Assembly: GCF_016827675.1 (NCBI RefSeq)
Contig: NZ_JAERJA010000001.1
Coordinates: 372,001-436,000 of the forward strand
DNA length: 64,000 bases
Reading direction: 5' to 3'
Origin: Nocardioides limicola
GTDB lineage: Bacteria > Actinomycetota > Actinomycetes > Propionibacteriales > Nocardioidaceae
Translations under genes and position numbers: made by a program
Notes under the pieces: model-generated
Told to the model about the DNA's origin: nothing
Databases searched by the model: none
What the model saw: the letters and a program-made list of their open reading frames with translations, nothing else
Shown here: positions 17,192-27,075 of the stretch, piece after piece
Position numbering within the stretch: the stretch's first letter is position 1
Layout: each line of letters begins with the position of its first letter

Positions 17192-18030
17192 CGCTGCGCC
17201 GGGTCGTCGAGGAGCCGGGCGCGCTGGGCCTCCACGTCGAAGTCGGCCTCGGGCCAGGCAAGATCCATCGCCGACATCGTCTCGTGCAGCAGGCTGGCCA
17301 CGGCCAGGTTTCGGTACCACTTCCGGTCGCTGGGGACGATGTGCCAGGGCGCCTGGTCGGTGTTGTTGCGCTCCAAGGTGATCTCGTAGGCGCGTTGGTA
17401 GTCGTCCCAGACCGCACGTTCGTCGATGTCGCCGGGGTTGAACTTCCAGTGCTTGGCCGGGTTGTCCAGCCGCGCCAGCAGACGCTCCCGTTGGGTCTCG
17501 GCGGAGATGTGCAGCATGCACTTCACGATCCGGCAGCCGCCCTCCACCAGGTCCGCCTCGAACTCGTTGATGGCGTCGTAGCGGCGTTCGATCTCCTCGG
17601 GCGGCGCCATCGCCCGGACACGCTGGATCAGCACATCCTCGTAGTGGCTGCGGTCGAAGACACCGATGAAGCCCGGCTCGGGCAGAGCCCTGCGGACCCG
17701 CCACAGGAAGTCGTGGCCACGCTCCTCGGCCGTGGGTGCCTTGAACCCAGTGATCTTGAGGCCCTGGGGGTCGACCAGCGCCACCGCCTTGCGGATGGTG
17801 CCGCCTTTGCCCGCGGTGTCCATGCCCTGGAGCACCAACAGCACCCGGGGTGCGTCCTGATCGCCGCGGTGCGCGAACATCCGCTCCTGGAGTTCGGACA
17901 GTTCGGTCTCCAGTGCCTGGAGCGAGGCCTCGCCGGCCTCCTTGTCGTCACCGAAACCGGGCGTCTCTGAGGGATCGAACTCGGTGAGGTCCACCGGGCC
18001 GGGGGCCGGGCGCAGCAGCGACGATCTCAT
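17188..18030 (-). CDS. Polyphosphate:nucleotide phosphotransferase (PPK2 family)
   Basis: Moves phosphate from polyphosphate to a nucleoside mono- or diphosphate. The 280-residue protein has Walker A GMDTAGKGGTIRK near 70, Walker B FDRSHYEDVLIQRV near 125, and the lid region arginines after 170 (HISAETQRERLLARLDNPAKHWKFNPGD spans it). One-domain length fits the class making ATP/GTP from ADP/GDP or ADP from AMP. ATG 18030 is used; a GTG three codons upstream is possible. It heads the operon with the HipA-like kinase, which would be fed or balanced by NTP supply (inference). Confidence 0.9.
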   Translation of the reverse strand: MRSSLLRPAPGPVDLTEFDPSETPGFGDDKEAGEASLQALETELSELQERMFAHRGDQDAPRVLLVLQGMDTAGKGGTIRKAVALVDPQGLKITGFKAPTAEERGHDFLWRVRRALPEPGFIGVFDRSHYEDVLIQRVRAMAPPEEIERRYDAINEFEADLVEGGCRIVKCMLHISAETQRERLLARLDNPAKHWKFNPGDIDERAVWDDYQRAYEITLERNNTDQAPWHIVPSDRKWYRNLAVASLLHETMSAMDLAWPEADFDVEAQRARLLDDPAQR

Positions 18031-18066
18031 GAACGACACCCTATGTGGAGCCGTTTGCCGGAGGCC

Positions 18067-18780
18067 TCATCCGAGCACCGTGGCCACGTCGAGGCTGCAC
18101 CCGACCACGGTCGACACACCGCCGTCGGACTGGGGCTCGTCGAACCAGAGCCCCTGCGTGAATCCGACCTTGTCGAGAACCCGCAGCGAGGCGCCGTTGC
18201 GATGGTCCGGGGCCGCGAAGAAGGTGCGGGACTCGGGGTACCGCCGCCGGGCGCTGAGCATCCAAGCCCACACCATCAACGTCCCACTGCCACGTCCGGT
18301 GAACTTCTCCTCACCGATCAGGTAGTCGACGCCGACGGCGTCCGGAGCGGGGGTGGGTACGGCGTACTGGGGATGGTCAGCGATCAGGTAGTCCTGGATG
18401 AAGCCGACCGAACGACCGTTGAGTTCAGCGATCCAGAGCCGGGTGGCTCCTCGCCCATCGATGGCCGGCAGATACTGCTCCTCGATATGTGCGGTGTCAC
18501 CAGGCCACCACTGGTGGATGTGGGCACTGCTGCGCCAACGCACCATGTCCGGGAGGTCGCCACGTGTCATCGGCCGGAGGCCGACGGTCGTGTCCGGAGT
18601 CACCACGAAGCGTTTGGGGTCCCCGGAGAGGTCTGCGGGCACCGGCTCACCCGGCACGGTCGCCGCGATCCGCCGCGCCGCAGCCGCCCAGCTCTCATGG
18701 GCTTGGGCGATCCCGGCCAGCTCGCGGCCACCGTGCGCCACGCTCACGTGCACCACCACGCTGCCCGAGCCTAGGCTCAA
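18067..18780 (-). CDS. GNAT acetyltransferase, AAC(6')-like
   Basis: A 237-residue protein with an extra N-terminal stretch of about 60 residues and a GNAT domain from residue 64 (VGLRPMTRGDLPDMVRWRSS), with the acetyl-CoA loop KFTGRGSGTLMV near 165 and PDHRNGASLRVLDKVGF near 195. The pattern HIHQWWPG is typical of aminoglycoside 6'-acetyltransferase relatives, many of which have other substrates. TTG 18780 overlaps the recX stop (TTGA); later GTG codons could also serve. Co-transcribed with recA-recX. Confidence 0.75.
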   Translation of the reverse strand: MSLGSGSVVVHVSVAHGGRELAGIAQAHESWAAAARRIAATVPGEPVPADLSGDPKRFVVTPDTTVGLRPMTRGDLPDMVRWRSSAHIHQWWPGDTAHIEEQYLPAIDGRGATRLWIAELNGRSVGFIQDYLIADHPQYAVPTPAPDAVGVDYLIGEEKFTGRGSGTLMVWAWMLSARRRYPESRTFFAAPDHRNGASLRVLDKVGFTQGLWFDEPQSDGGVSTVVGCSLDVATVLG

Positions 18781-19304
18781 TCGAGGTCCGCGTCAGCCCA
18801 GTCGAGCGACAACTCCTCCCGGACCACCCTGAAGGCGGTCCCTGCCGGGTAGCCCTTCCTGGCGAGCATGCCGACCAGGCGTCGGGTGGCCTTCTCGGCA
18901 GGGAGACCGCGGACAGTCCGCAGCCGCCCGCGCACCAACGCCCGCGCGGTGTCGAACTCGGCGTCAGGGGACACCTCATCGAGCGCGTCGCGGGCCAGGT
19001 CCTCGTCGATGCCCTTGCGACGCAGCTCGGCGGCCAGGGCTCGCCGGGCCAGCCCGCGACTGCGTTGACGGGACTCCACCCACGCCCGGGCGAAGGCGGC
19101 GTCGTCGACGAGGCCCACCTCGGTGAAGCGGTCGAGCAGTCGGGTCGCGATCTCGTCGGGCACACCGCGCCCGGCGAGCTTGTCGGCCAGCTCCTTGCGG
19201 CTGCGGGCCTGCCCGGTGAGCTGGTCAAGCAGGATCTTGCGGGCAACCGCCTCCGGATCAGGCTCGGGATCCTGCTCCGGCGGCGGCGGCGACGCGGACA
19301 CCAT
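18777..19304 (-). CDS. recX: Regulatory protein RecX
   Basis: Binds RecA filaments and limits their growth. The 175-residue protein contains the three RecX helix repeats from about residue 20: ARKILLDQLTGQARSRKEL, then IATRLLDRFTEVGLVDDAAFARAWVESR, then LAAELRRKGIDEDLARDAL. The proline-rich N-terminus is unremarkable. It starts 5 nt after the recA stop, so both come from one SOS-controlled transcript. Confidence 0.95.
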   Translation of the reverse strand: MVSASPPPPEQDPEPDPEAVARKILLDQLTGQARSRKELADKLAGRGVPDEIATRLLDRFTEVGLVDDAAFARAWVESRQRSRGLARRALAAELRRKGIDEDLARDALDEVSPDAEFDTARALVRGRLRTVRGLPAEKATRRLVGMLARKGYPAGTAFRVVREELSLDWADADLD

Positions 19305-19309
19305 CGGAC

Positions 19310-20359
<1,050 letters not shown>

Positions 20360-20506
20360 GGTCTGTTCCGTCCCGTCGATAGTGCTGTGGTCCTGTCACA
20401 CATGAACGCTAGGCGGGGGCTCCGACAATCCGGAACCACCACCCCATCGGCTGTGGATAGCCTGTGCCGGTCGTTGCCGTCCCTCCGACGTGCAGCCACT
20501 CTAGTA

Positions 20507-20520
20507 CGAACACGTGTTCG
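20507..20520. promoter_or_regulatory. LexA (SOS) box
   Basis: The perfect palindrome CGAACACGTGTTCG matches the Gram-positive SOS operator CGAACRNRYGTTYG. It lies between the recA and ion-transporter-like starts, 148 nt from recA and 53 nt from the other gene. Confidence 0.9.
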
Positions 20521-20572
20521 ATCCAGGTGACGACACGCCGCGTGTCGTCACCCCGAGACCCTGGAAGGCCAG

Positions 20573-21364
20573 ATGTCATCCACACCTGCGCCCGTGCATG
20601 TCGATCCCCGTCGTCCCGGGGGCCCGCTGGACTGGGGGATGCTGCTGCTGGCCGCGACCTCGGTGGCGCTGTTGGCCTGGATCACCTTCTGGGACGTGCC
20701 CCCCGAGGTCGAGCGCCGAGTGATCCTCGCCGACTACCTGGTGTGCGCGATCTTCGCCGTCGAGTTCGGGCTCCGGTGGATCCGGGCGGGAGGCTGGACC
20801 TTCCCGTTCCGGTACTGGTACGAGGTGCTCGGCATGATCCCCATCTCCCATCCCTTCTTCCGGTCCTTCCGGCTGCTTCGGATCGTCGCCGTGCTGGCGC
20901 GGCTCGGCCGGGTCGCCGACCGGGCGCTCGGTGACCGGGTGACCGAGGCCGTCGTACGCCGGTTCAGCGACACCATCGTCTCGGTGATCAGGCGACCGGT
21001 CACGGTGGCGGTGATGGACGAGGTGACCGCCGTGCTGGCGGCCGGCGCGCACTCGCGCAACGTCGCCACCGCTCTGGACCGCAATCGCGAGGAACTCGAC
21101 GAGATGATCGTCGAGCTGGTGCGCGCCGACCCGGCGATCGGGCGGCTCCGGCACCTCCCCTTCCATGCCGAGCTCGTCAGGACCGTCAGTGGCGTCGTCT
21201 TCCGGATGATCTTCCAGGCGCTGCACGACCCCCGCACCCACGCCCTGATCGGTGATGTCATCCACGAGTCGGCCGGCCAGATGCGCCGTGAGGTGCGCAC
21301 GGGTGACTACGAGAGCGCCCGCGCCGGCGTACGCGCCCCTCAGCGCTCAGCCGGAGACTCGTGA
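20573..21364 (+). CDS. Voltage-sensor-like ion transporter family membrane protein
   Basis: A 263-residue protein whose first 125 residues hold about four helices (22-40, 51-67, 80-92, 100-115), including FAVEFGLRWIRAGG and SFRLLRIVAVLARLGR, an S4-like arginine-spaced segment. It lacks a pore filter; the following 140 residues are soluble and mostly helical. Such proteins are annotated as ion transporters, but without a pore the activity is unproven. Its promoter region contains the LexA box, so it might be DNA-damage-responsive. It overlaps the convergent MFS gene by 18 nt. Confidence 0.7.
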   Translation: MSSTPAPVHVDPRRPGGPLDWGMLLLAATSVALLAWITFWDVPPEVERRVILADYLVCAIFAVEFGLRWIRAGGWTFPFRYWYEVLGMIPISHPFFRSFRLLRIVAVLARLGRVADRALGDRVTEAVVRRFSDTIVSVIRRPVTVAVMDEVTAVLAAGAHSRNVATALDRNREELDEMIVELVRADPAIGRLRHLPFHAELVRTVSGVVFRMIFQALHDPRTHALIGDVIHESAGQMRREVRTGDYESARAGVRAPQRSAGDS

Positions 21365-22597
21365 CCGGCCGGCCACCCAGGCTGCGACCGCCACTCCCAG
21401 TGCCAGCACACCCGCGAACCCGTTGAGGGCGGCATAGCCGAGGGTGCCCACCACCACCCCGGCCAGGGCGCCCGCGGCCGCTGCGGTGAGACCCATGACC
21501 ATGTCGGCCGAGCCCTGCACGTCGGTACGTGAATGCAGAGGGGTCAGGTCCGAGATCAGGGTCGAGGCGGCGACCGTGGCGAACGACCAGCCCAGGCCGA
21601 GCAGGAACAGCCCGACCAGGATCTGCCACGAGTGCCCTTCGGGGGCGAAGCCGCACAGCACCAGCGACACCATCAGGATCGCGAAGCCGGCTCCGAGCAC
21701 CGCTGCCCGGCCGATGGCGTCGGCCAACCAGCCCACCAACGGTGAGAAGGCGAACATGCCGAGCACGTGGATGCTGATCACCACCCCGATGACCCGCAGG
21801 TGCGCGCCGCCGTGATCCATGTGCAGTGGTGTCATCACCATCACGGCGACCATCACCGCATGGGCCAGGGCCAACCCGGCGATCGCCGCGCCCACCGCCG
21901 GCTCCGCCCTGATCACCTCCGCGACCCGGCCCCACGAGGTGCCCGCCGGGGTCGCCACCGTGACCTCGGCGTGCTGGCGAGCTAACAGCAGCGGGTCGGG
22001 GCGCAGCCAGCAGGCCAGGATCAGCGCCGCCACCAGCATCGCGACCGCCCCGATGGCGAACGGACCGGTGAGTTCGGGTATCTGCAGGCGCTGAGCAACC
22101 CAGGCCGAGAGTCCGGTGAGGTTGGGGCCGGCGACGGCACCGATGGTGGTGGCCCAGACGACCACTGAGAGGGCACGGGCCCGGTGCTCGGGGAGGGCCA
22201 GGTCGGTGGCAGCGAAACGGGCCGCGCTGTTGGCCGCGGTGGTGGTCCCCAAGAGCACCGCGCCGAACAGCAGCAGCGGCATGGAGCCGAGCACGCCCGC
22301 CAACACACACAGCAGGGATCCGATGGCGCCGGTCACCAGCCCGATGACCAAGCCACGCCGACGACCCCACCTCGACATCAGTCGGGCGAGCCAGAACGCG
22401 GCCACGGCGGCACCCAGCACCTGCGCGGTCTGGACCAGCCCCGCCTGCTGGGTGGATCCGGACAGGTCACGGGCCAGGAGCGAGGCGGTGGCGATGCCGA
22501 TGGTGATGCCCATCGCGCCGACCGCCTGCGCGGCGACCAGGGTCCGAACCGTGTGCCGTTGGGCCGCAGCCAGCGTGGCCGCGGTGTCGAGACTCAT
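21347..22597 (-). CDS. Major facilitator superfamily exporter
   Basis: A 416-residue protein with about twelve hydrophobic segments and the loop 2-3 basic motif LARLMSRWGRRRGLVIG near residue 72, typical of drug/metabolite:H+ antiporters. GVVVGTLGYAALNGFAGVLAL lies in the last helices. The substrate cannot be read. The stop of the upstream DUF3046 gene overlaps its ATG (ATGA). Confidence 0.88.
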   Translation of the reverse strand: MSLDTAATLAAAQRHTVRTLVAAQAVGAMGITIGIATASLLARDLSGSTQQAGLVQTAQVLGAAVAAFWLARLMSRWGRRRGLVIGLVTGAIGSLLCVLAGVLGSMPLLLFGAVLLGTTTAANSAARFAATDLALPEHRARALSVVVWATTIGAVAGPNLTGLSAWVAQRLQIPELTGPFAIGAVAMLVAALILACWLRPDPLLLARQHAEVTVATPAGTSWGRVAEVIRAEPAVGAAIAGLALAHAVMVAVMVMTPLHMDHGGAHLRVIGVVISIHVLGMFAFSPLVGWLADAIGRAAVLGAGFAILMVSLVLCGFAPEGHSWQILVGLFLLGLGWSFATVAASTLISDLTPLHSRTDVQGSADMVMGLTAAAAGALAGVVVGTLGYAALNGFAGVLALGVAVAAWVAGRSRVSG

Positions 22598-22788
22598 CTC
22601 AGCGACTCGGGGAGTTCCAGGGTGCGACACACCACCGCCCACACCTGCTTCGGCGCGTCGCCGGCCTGCAGCGCCTCGGCCGGGGTCTGACCTCCGAGGG
22701 CACTGATCACGTGCGTGTTCGCCCAGTGACGACCGAAGTCCTCCCCCATCGCCTCGGTCATCCGGGCCCAGAACTCGGTGTGCCTCAC
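22594..22788 (-). CDS. DUF3046 protein
   Basis: A 64-residue protein: RHTEFWARMTEAMGEDFGRH at the start, then VISALGGQTPAEALQAGD and a Trp. This is the small actinobacterial family found near recA (Rv2738c in M. tuberculosis). GTG 22788 is the start that fits the family's usual first residues (M-R-x-T-E/D-F-W). Function unknown; coupled to the MFS gene. Confidence 0.85.
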   Translation of the reverse strand: MRHTEFWARMTEAMGEDFGRHWANTHVISALGGQTPAEALQAGDAPKQVWAVVCRTLELPESLR

Positions 22789-22846
22789 CCGGGCATTCTT
22801 GCAGCCGGTGCCACGCCCGATCGACCGGGCTGCGAGGATGCCGGGT

Positions 22847-23356
22847 ATGGCTGCGTACGAGACCAGGCCCGCCACCGACGCCGACCTCCCGCAGATCTCC
22901 GGGATCTATGCCCACGCTGTGGAGACCTCGCACACCACCTTCGATCTCGAACCACCCGACCTCGACTACTGGCGGGCACGCCTGGACGGCCAGCACCCCG
23001 GCGACCACCTGCTCGTGGCAGTGGACGAGAGCGACGCAGTGGTCGGCTACGCCTACTCGTGGTCCTACCGACCCCGGCCCGCCTACGACACCACCCGGGA
23101 GACCTCGATCTACCTGGACTCCTCCGTTCGCGGTCGCGGCATCGGCAAACTGCTCTACTCGGCGCTGCTGGAGACGATGGCTGTCTCCGGGGTGCACACG
23201 GCGGTGGCGCTGGTGGCGCTCCCGAACCCGCCCAGCGAAGCGCTGCACCTGGCCGCCGGCTTCGAGAAGGTCGGCCAGTTGACCCAGGTGGGTCGCAAGT
23301 TCGATCAGTGGATCGACGTGGCCTGGTATCAGCGGATGCTGGTCAACCTGCCCTGA
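22847..23356 (+). CDS. GNAT acetyltransferase of the phosphinothricin acetyltransferase type
   Basis: A 169-residue single-domain GNAT. Family marks: RPATDADLPQISGIYAHAVETSHTTFD from residue 7, AYSWSYRPRPAYDTT near 66, the acetyl-CoA loop RGRGIGKLLYSALLE near 95, and ALVALPNPPSEALHLAAGFEKVG near 120. Relatives acetylate phosphinothricin or methionine sulfone/sulfoximine. The native role is probably amino-acid-analogue detoxification. ATG 22847 is preferred over ATG 22838 because GAGG lies at a proper distance. Confidence 0.87.
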   Translation: MAAYETRPATDADLPQISGIYAHAVETSHTTFDLEPPDLDYWRARLDGQHPGDHLLVAVDESDAVVGYAYSWSYRPRPAYDTTRETSIYLDSSVRGRGIGKLLYSALLETMAVSGVHTAVALVALPNPPSEALHLAAGFEKVGQLTQVGRKFDQWIDVAWYQRMLVNLP

Positions 23357-23360
23357 ACGC

Positions 23361-24146
23361 TCAGGACAGCAGCAGCGTGTCCAGCCGGCGGCGCACCACC
23401 CACAGGCCGGCCACTCCCATCGCCGCCAGATAGACCACCGAGAGCGCCGAATCCCAGGTGACGGTGCCCAGGGTCAGTTCGCGGCAGAGCACCACGCCCC
23501 GATACAGCGGGGTCGCCTCCACCAGCCACCGCACCCACCCCTCGTAGGCTGTGATCGGGAAGAAGGTGGCCGAGAAGAGGAACATCGGCAGCTGGGCCAG
23601 GGTGATCTTCTCGAAGTCCTGCCAGGTCTTCAGATAGGTGGTCACCGCCATGAAGACCGCGGAGAAGGCGAAGGCGATCAGCACCGACGCCGGCAACGCC
23701 AGCAGCGCCCACCAGGAGGTGGTGTAGCCCATCGCCACCATGATCAGCAGGAAGCCGGCGCTGTAGACGCTGCCGCGCAACAGTCCCCAGGTGATCTCGC
23801 CGCGGGAGACGTCCAGGGTGGTCAGCGGCGTGGCCAGGATCCCGTCGTACAGCTTCTGGTAGCGGAGCTTGAAGAAGACGTTGAAGGCGCTGTCCATCAT
23901 CGCGCCGTTGAACGCCGAGACCGCCAACAGGGCGGGAGCCACGAACGCTGCGTAGGAGACCACGGTGCCGTGATGGTCGAAGCCGTCGATCATGGCGCCG
24001 ATGCCGATGCCGATCGAGAACAGGAAGAAGACCGGCTCCAAGAAGCCGGTCATGAACAGCCGCCAGGCGTGCCGGTAGGCCAGGAAATTGCGCAGTACGA
24101 CGATCCCGACGGCCGGGGCGGGGGCGAGCGGCTGGTAGGTGGCCAT
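23361..24146 (-). CDS. ABC-2 type transporter permease (second)
   Basis: A 261-residue ABC-2 membrane protein with six helices; the N-terminal VLRNFLAYRHAWRLFMTGFLEPVFF and ALLAVSAFNGAMMDSAFNVFFKLRYQKLYDGILATP (about residues 90-125) mark the DrrB/NodJ type. It is the third gene of an ATPase-permease-permease operon and starts 1 nt after the preceding gene's stop. Confidence 0.88.
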   Translation of the reverse strand: MATYQPLAPAPAVGIVVLRNFLAYRHAWRLFMTGFLEPVFFLFSIGIGIGAMIDGFDHHGTVVSYAAFVAPALLAVSAFNGAMMDSAFNVFFKLRYQKLYDGILATPLTTLDVSRGEITWGLLRGSVYSAGFLLIMVAMGYTTSWWALLALPASVLIAFAFSAVFMAVTTYLKTWQDFEKITLAQLPMFLFSATFFPITAYEGWVRWLVEATPLYRGVVLCRELTLGTVTWDSALSVVYLAAMGVAGLWVVRRRLDTLLLS

Positions 24147-24147
24147 C

Positions 24148-24951
24148 TCACTTCTCCAGTCGTCGGGTCAGTCGGCGGACCGCGCACGCCCAGCCCAGGA
24201 CCGTCAACGCCGCCAGAACCACGACGTGCAGCGCCACCAACGCCCAGTCGACGGTGTCCAGTGCGAACATCCGGGAGAGGTTGACCCCGTGCCACAGCGG
24301 AGTGAGCCGGGCGACCCATTCCATCACCGGCCCCAGGTTGCTGACCGGGAAGAAGGCACCCGAGAAGAGCATCAGCGGGACCATGCCCAGGCGGAAGATC
24401 ACCGCGAAGCCCTGTTCGTTCTGGAGGCCTGCGGTGATGGCGAGGACCAGTGCGCCGAACGCCATCCCGACCAGCACCTGGGCCACGAACGCGAGCAGCG
24501 CCCCCCACCAGGTGGCGAAGACCCCGAACGGTGCCAGCGCCAGCATGAAGACCGCGCAGGTGGTGACCAGCCGGAAGAGCACGAACAGCAGCGTCGAGGT
24601 GATCAGGTCGACGATCCGCAGGGGTGTGGCCAGCATCGACTCGTACACCCGGTGCCACTTGATCATGCCCATCACCGGGTAGGTGGTCTCGAAGACGGCG
24701 ATCTGCATCGCATGCGCGGCGATCAGGCCGGGCACCACGAAGGCGAGGTACGACGATGCGCCCTCCAGCGTCGCCGGATCGGCCTCGATGAAGCCGCCCA
24801 GGATCACCCCCAGCGCCAGCACGTAGAGCAGCGGCGCGAGGAAGGAGGTGATCACCGACCCCTTCCAGGTGCGTTGGTAGACGATCGCCCAGTAGTCGAA
24901 GAGGCGGCGCTGCGCCTCCAGCTGGCTCAGGGTGGGGCTATCGGACGACAT
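24148..24951 (-). CDS. ABC-2 type transporter permease (first)
   Basis: A 267-residue paralog of its neighbour: FDYWAIVYQRTWKGSVITSFL near residue 14, then six helices and the ETTYPVMGMIKWHRVYESML amphipathic segment near 107. The two permeases probably form a heterodimeric channel with the downstream partner. Its ATG overlaps the ATPase stop by 1 nt (TGATG). Confidence 0.88.
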   Translation of the reverse strand: MSSDSPTLSQLEAQRRLFDYWAIVYQRTWKGSVITSFLAPLLYVLALGVILGGFIEADPATLEGASSYLAFVVPGLIAAHAMQIAVFETTYPVMGMIKWHRVYESMLATPLRIVDLITSTLLFVLFRLVTTCAVFMLALAPFGVFATWWGALLAFVAQVLVGMAFGALVLAITAGLQNEQGFAVIFRLGMVPLMLFSGAFFPVSNLGPVMEWVARLTPLWHGVNLSRMFALDTVDWALVALHVVVLAALTVLGWACAVRRLTRRLEK

Positions 24952-25880
24952 CAGTCCACCAGCGTCCGGCCGGTCAGCCGCAGGAAGACGTCCTCCAGGG
25001 TGGAGCGCCGCACCAGCACGGCGGCCGGTTGCAGGCCGCGCTCGTGCACCTTGGCGATCACCTCTTCGCCGTCCTGGCAGTAGACCAACAGCCGGTCCGG
25101 GAGTGCCTCGACCCGCTCCCCCAGGTCCGCCACTCTGCCCACGAGTTCCTGGTGGGTCTCGGTGACCCCGAAGCGGAGCTCGGCCACCTCACGGGTGGAG
25201 TGCGCTCGGATCAGTTCGAGGGGTGCGCCCTCGGCGACGATGAGCCCCTTGTCCATCACCACCAGCCGGTCGCACAGTTGCTCGGCCTCGTCCATGTAAT
25301 GGGTGGTCAGCACCAGGGTGACGCCCTGCTGCTTCAGCCGGAAGAGGCGGTCCCACAACACGTGCCGTGCTTGCGGGTCCAGGCCGGTGGTCGGTTCGTC
25401 GAGGAGGAGCAGGTCGGGCTTGTTGATCAGCGATCGGGCGATGGTCAGCCGCCGCTTCATCCCTCCCGACAGTGCCTCGACCCGCGCCTTGGCCTTCTCG
25501 GTGAGTTGGACGAACTCCAGCAGTTCGTCGGCCCGATCGCGCACCTCGCTGCGCGGAATGCCGAAGTATCTGCCGTAGACGACGAGGTTGTCCCGGACGT
25601 TCAGCTCCGGATCGAGAGTGTCCTCCTGCGGGCAGACACCCAGGCGCGCGCGGATCTGCGGGCCGTCGGTGAGGGGGTCCAGCCCGAGGATGCGCAGGGT
25701 GCCGCTGGTCGGCGGCGAGACGGCTGCCACCATCCGCATCGTCGAGGACTTGCCGGCCCCGTTGGGACCGAGGAAGCCGAAGGCCTCGCCTCGGGGGACG
25801 TCCAGATCGATGCCGCGAACCGCCTCCACCGAGCCGAACGACTTGCGCAGGTCGCGTGCCTGGATCATCGCGTCGGTCAC
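24951..25880 (-). CDS. ABC transporter ATP-binding protein (daunorubicin-resistance type)
   Basis: A 309-residue ATPase: Walker A GPNGAGKSS near residue 40, signature LSGGMKRRL near 137, Walker B LLLLDEPTTGLDP near 155, H-loop TTHYMDEAEQL near 195. The extra C-terminal domain of about 90 residues is as in DrrA. With its two ABC-2 permeases it should export a hydrophobic drug, lipid or glycan. GTG 25880. No regulator lies next to it. Confidence 0.92.
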   Translation of the reverse strand: MTDAMIQARDLRKSFGSVEAVRGIDLDVPRGEAFGFLGPNGAGKSSTMRMVAAVSPPTSGTLRILGLDPLTDGPQIRARLGVCPQEDTLDPELNVRDNLVVYGRYFGIPRSEVRDRADELLEFVQLTEKAKARVEALSGGMKRRLTIARSLINKPDLLLLDEPTTGLDPQARHVLWDRLFRLKQQGVTLVLTTHYMDEAEQLCDRLVVMDKGLIVAEGAPLELIRAHSTREVAELRFGVTETHQELVGRVADLGERVEALPDRLLVYCQDGEEVIAKVHERGLQPAAVLVRRSTLEDVFLRLTGRTLVD

Positions 25881-25929
25881 GTCCGCGACCCTAGCGCCGT
25901 ACCCCTGATCGCACCCACCCGATATTCGT

Positions 25930-26550
25930 TCAGGCCGACGCCCGGCCCACCAGCAGCCACCCCTCGGCGGGGCTGACCCCTCCGAAGCAGTTGGCCCAGG
26001 GCTCGGGGGCGGTGTGCCCGTCGCCGTAACGCGCGACGAAGTCGGTCAGGGCCGGATGATCGGCATGACTCACGTGGAGTTGCCGGCCCCAGACCGTGGC
26101 GACCACGTCACCGTCCTGGCCCGGATAGGGCGACACCACGCCCGCGGGGCCGGCCAGGTCGGCCAGGGTGTCGATCTGTGCCTGGGAGAGCCCGGGTCGA
26201 TAGGTGAGCCAGAGGGTGCCGTGCTCGAGAGAATGGACCATCAGCTCGTTGGGGACGGGCGCGTCGTACACGCCGCAGGTGAGCCAGGTGGCGTTGTGCG
26301 GGCCGCCGACGGGTGGGCCTTGCGGGTAGTCGATGGTGCCGCGCTGGTGGTCCACCGGGAGGTCTTCGTACTCGACCACGAGTGGCTGAGCGGCCGAACC
26401 TGCCGGCACTCCGGCCCGCAGCAGGAGGACGCCGGCGAGGACGGTGCCGCCAACGACGGTGCCGATCAAGATCGCCCCAAGGACAGCGGCAATCAGGCAC
26501 CCGGTGCGAGAACTTCCCTGCGTCGCGGGTGCGCCGAAAGGGTCAGTCAT
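25930..26550 (-). CDS. DUF3105 membrane-anchored protein
   Basis: A 206-residue protein with one N-terminal membrane helix (about residues 19-45) and an outside domain with the DUF3105 marks [18 protein letters not shown] near 80 and [19 protein letters not shown] near 102, plus [15 protein letters not shown] and the late CFGGVSP. Conserved His residues could bind metal, but no activity is known. Its start overlaps the previous gene by 8 nt. Confidence 0.85.
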   Translation of the reverse strand: MTDPFGAPATQGSSRTGCLIAAVLGAILIGTVVGGTVLAGVLLLRAGVPAGSAAQPLVVEYEDLPVDHQRGTIDYPQGPPVGGPHNATWLTCGVYDAPVPNELMVHSLEHGTLWLTYRPGLSQAQIDTLADLAGPAGVVSPYPGQDGDVVATVWGRQLHVSHADHPALTDFVARYGDGHTAPEPWANCFGGVSPAEGWLLVGRASA

Positions 26551-26845
26551 CCGCGAGCAACTCCTCGACCCGGGCGACCTTGGCGGTGAGCTGTCCGGTG
26601 TGCCCGGGGCGGATGTCTGCCTTCAGGACGAGCGAAACCCGGGGGGATTCGGCGGCGACGGCCTCGACCGCGGCCTTCACGACCGACATCACCTCGTCCC
26701 ACTCCCCTTCGACGGTGGTGAACATGGCGTCGGTGCGGTGTGGCAGTCCAGACTCGCGGACCACGCGGACTGCGGCGGCAACCGCGGCGGCCACCGAACC
26801 GTCGGGTCCCGAGATCGTCGGTGCCACGCTGAAGGCTACGAGCAT
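26543..26845 (-). CDS. MTH1187/YqgV-type thiamine-binding family protein
   Basis: A 100-residue ferredoxin-like fold protein: [20 protein letters not shown] at the start and [24 protein letters not shown] in the middle. Relatives bind thiamine (YkoF-like) and form tetramers. ATG 26845 lies 6 nt after a TAACCT -10 box: a leaderless transcript that continues into DUF3105. Confidence 0.82.
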   Translation of the reverse strand: MLVAFSVAPTISGPDGSVAAAVAAAVRVVRESGLPHRTDAMFTTVEGEWDEVMSVVKAAVEAVAAESPRVSLVLKADIRPGHTGQLTAKVARVEELLADD

Positions 26846-26851
26846 GAGGGC

Positions 26852-26857
26852 AGGTTA
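26852..26857 (-). promoter_or_regulatory. -10 box of a leaderless promoter
   Basis: TAACCT on the minus strand, 6 nt before the ATG of the thiamine-binding-type gene. The rest of the 230-nt gap up to 27075 shows no further feature I can support. Confidence 0.5.
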
Positions 26858-27075
26858 GTGGTTGGCAGTTGCGATGGTCGCCCCGGTGCACGCCGTGAGC
26901 TACTCCGACGACGCGAGCAGCGGCCGCCTCGGATCGAACGGGTCGTCGCAAGGTGCGGCGACGCAGAGCAAGGTATCGGCGTAGAAGGTTGGGCTTGAGG
27001 TCCTAGCCTTGGCGCTGGCGGGATCATGACCGCCTTCCCGGCCAGTAACTCGACGTGCGAGGGGACACGATTCTG

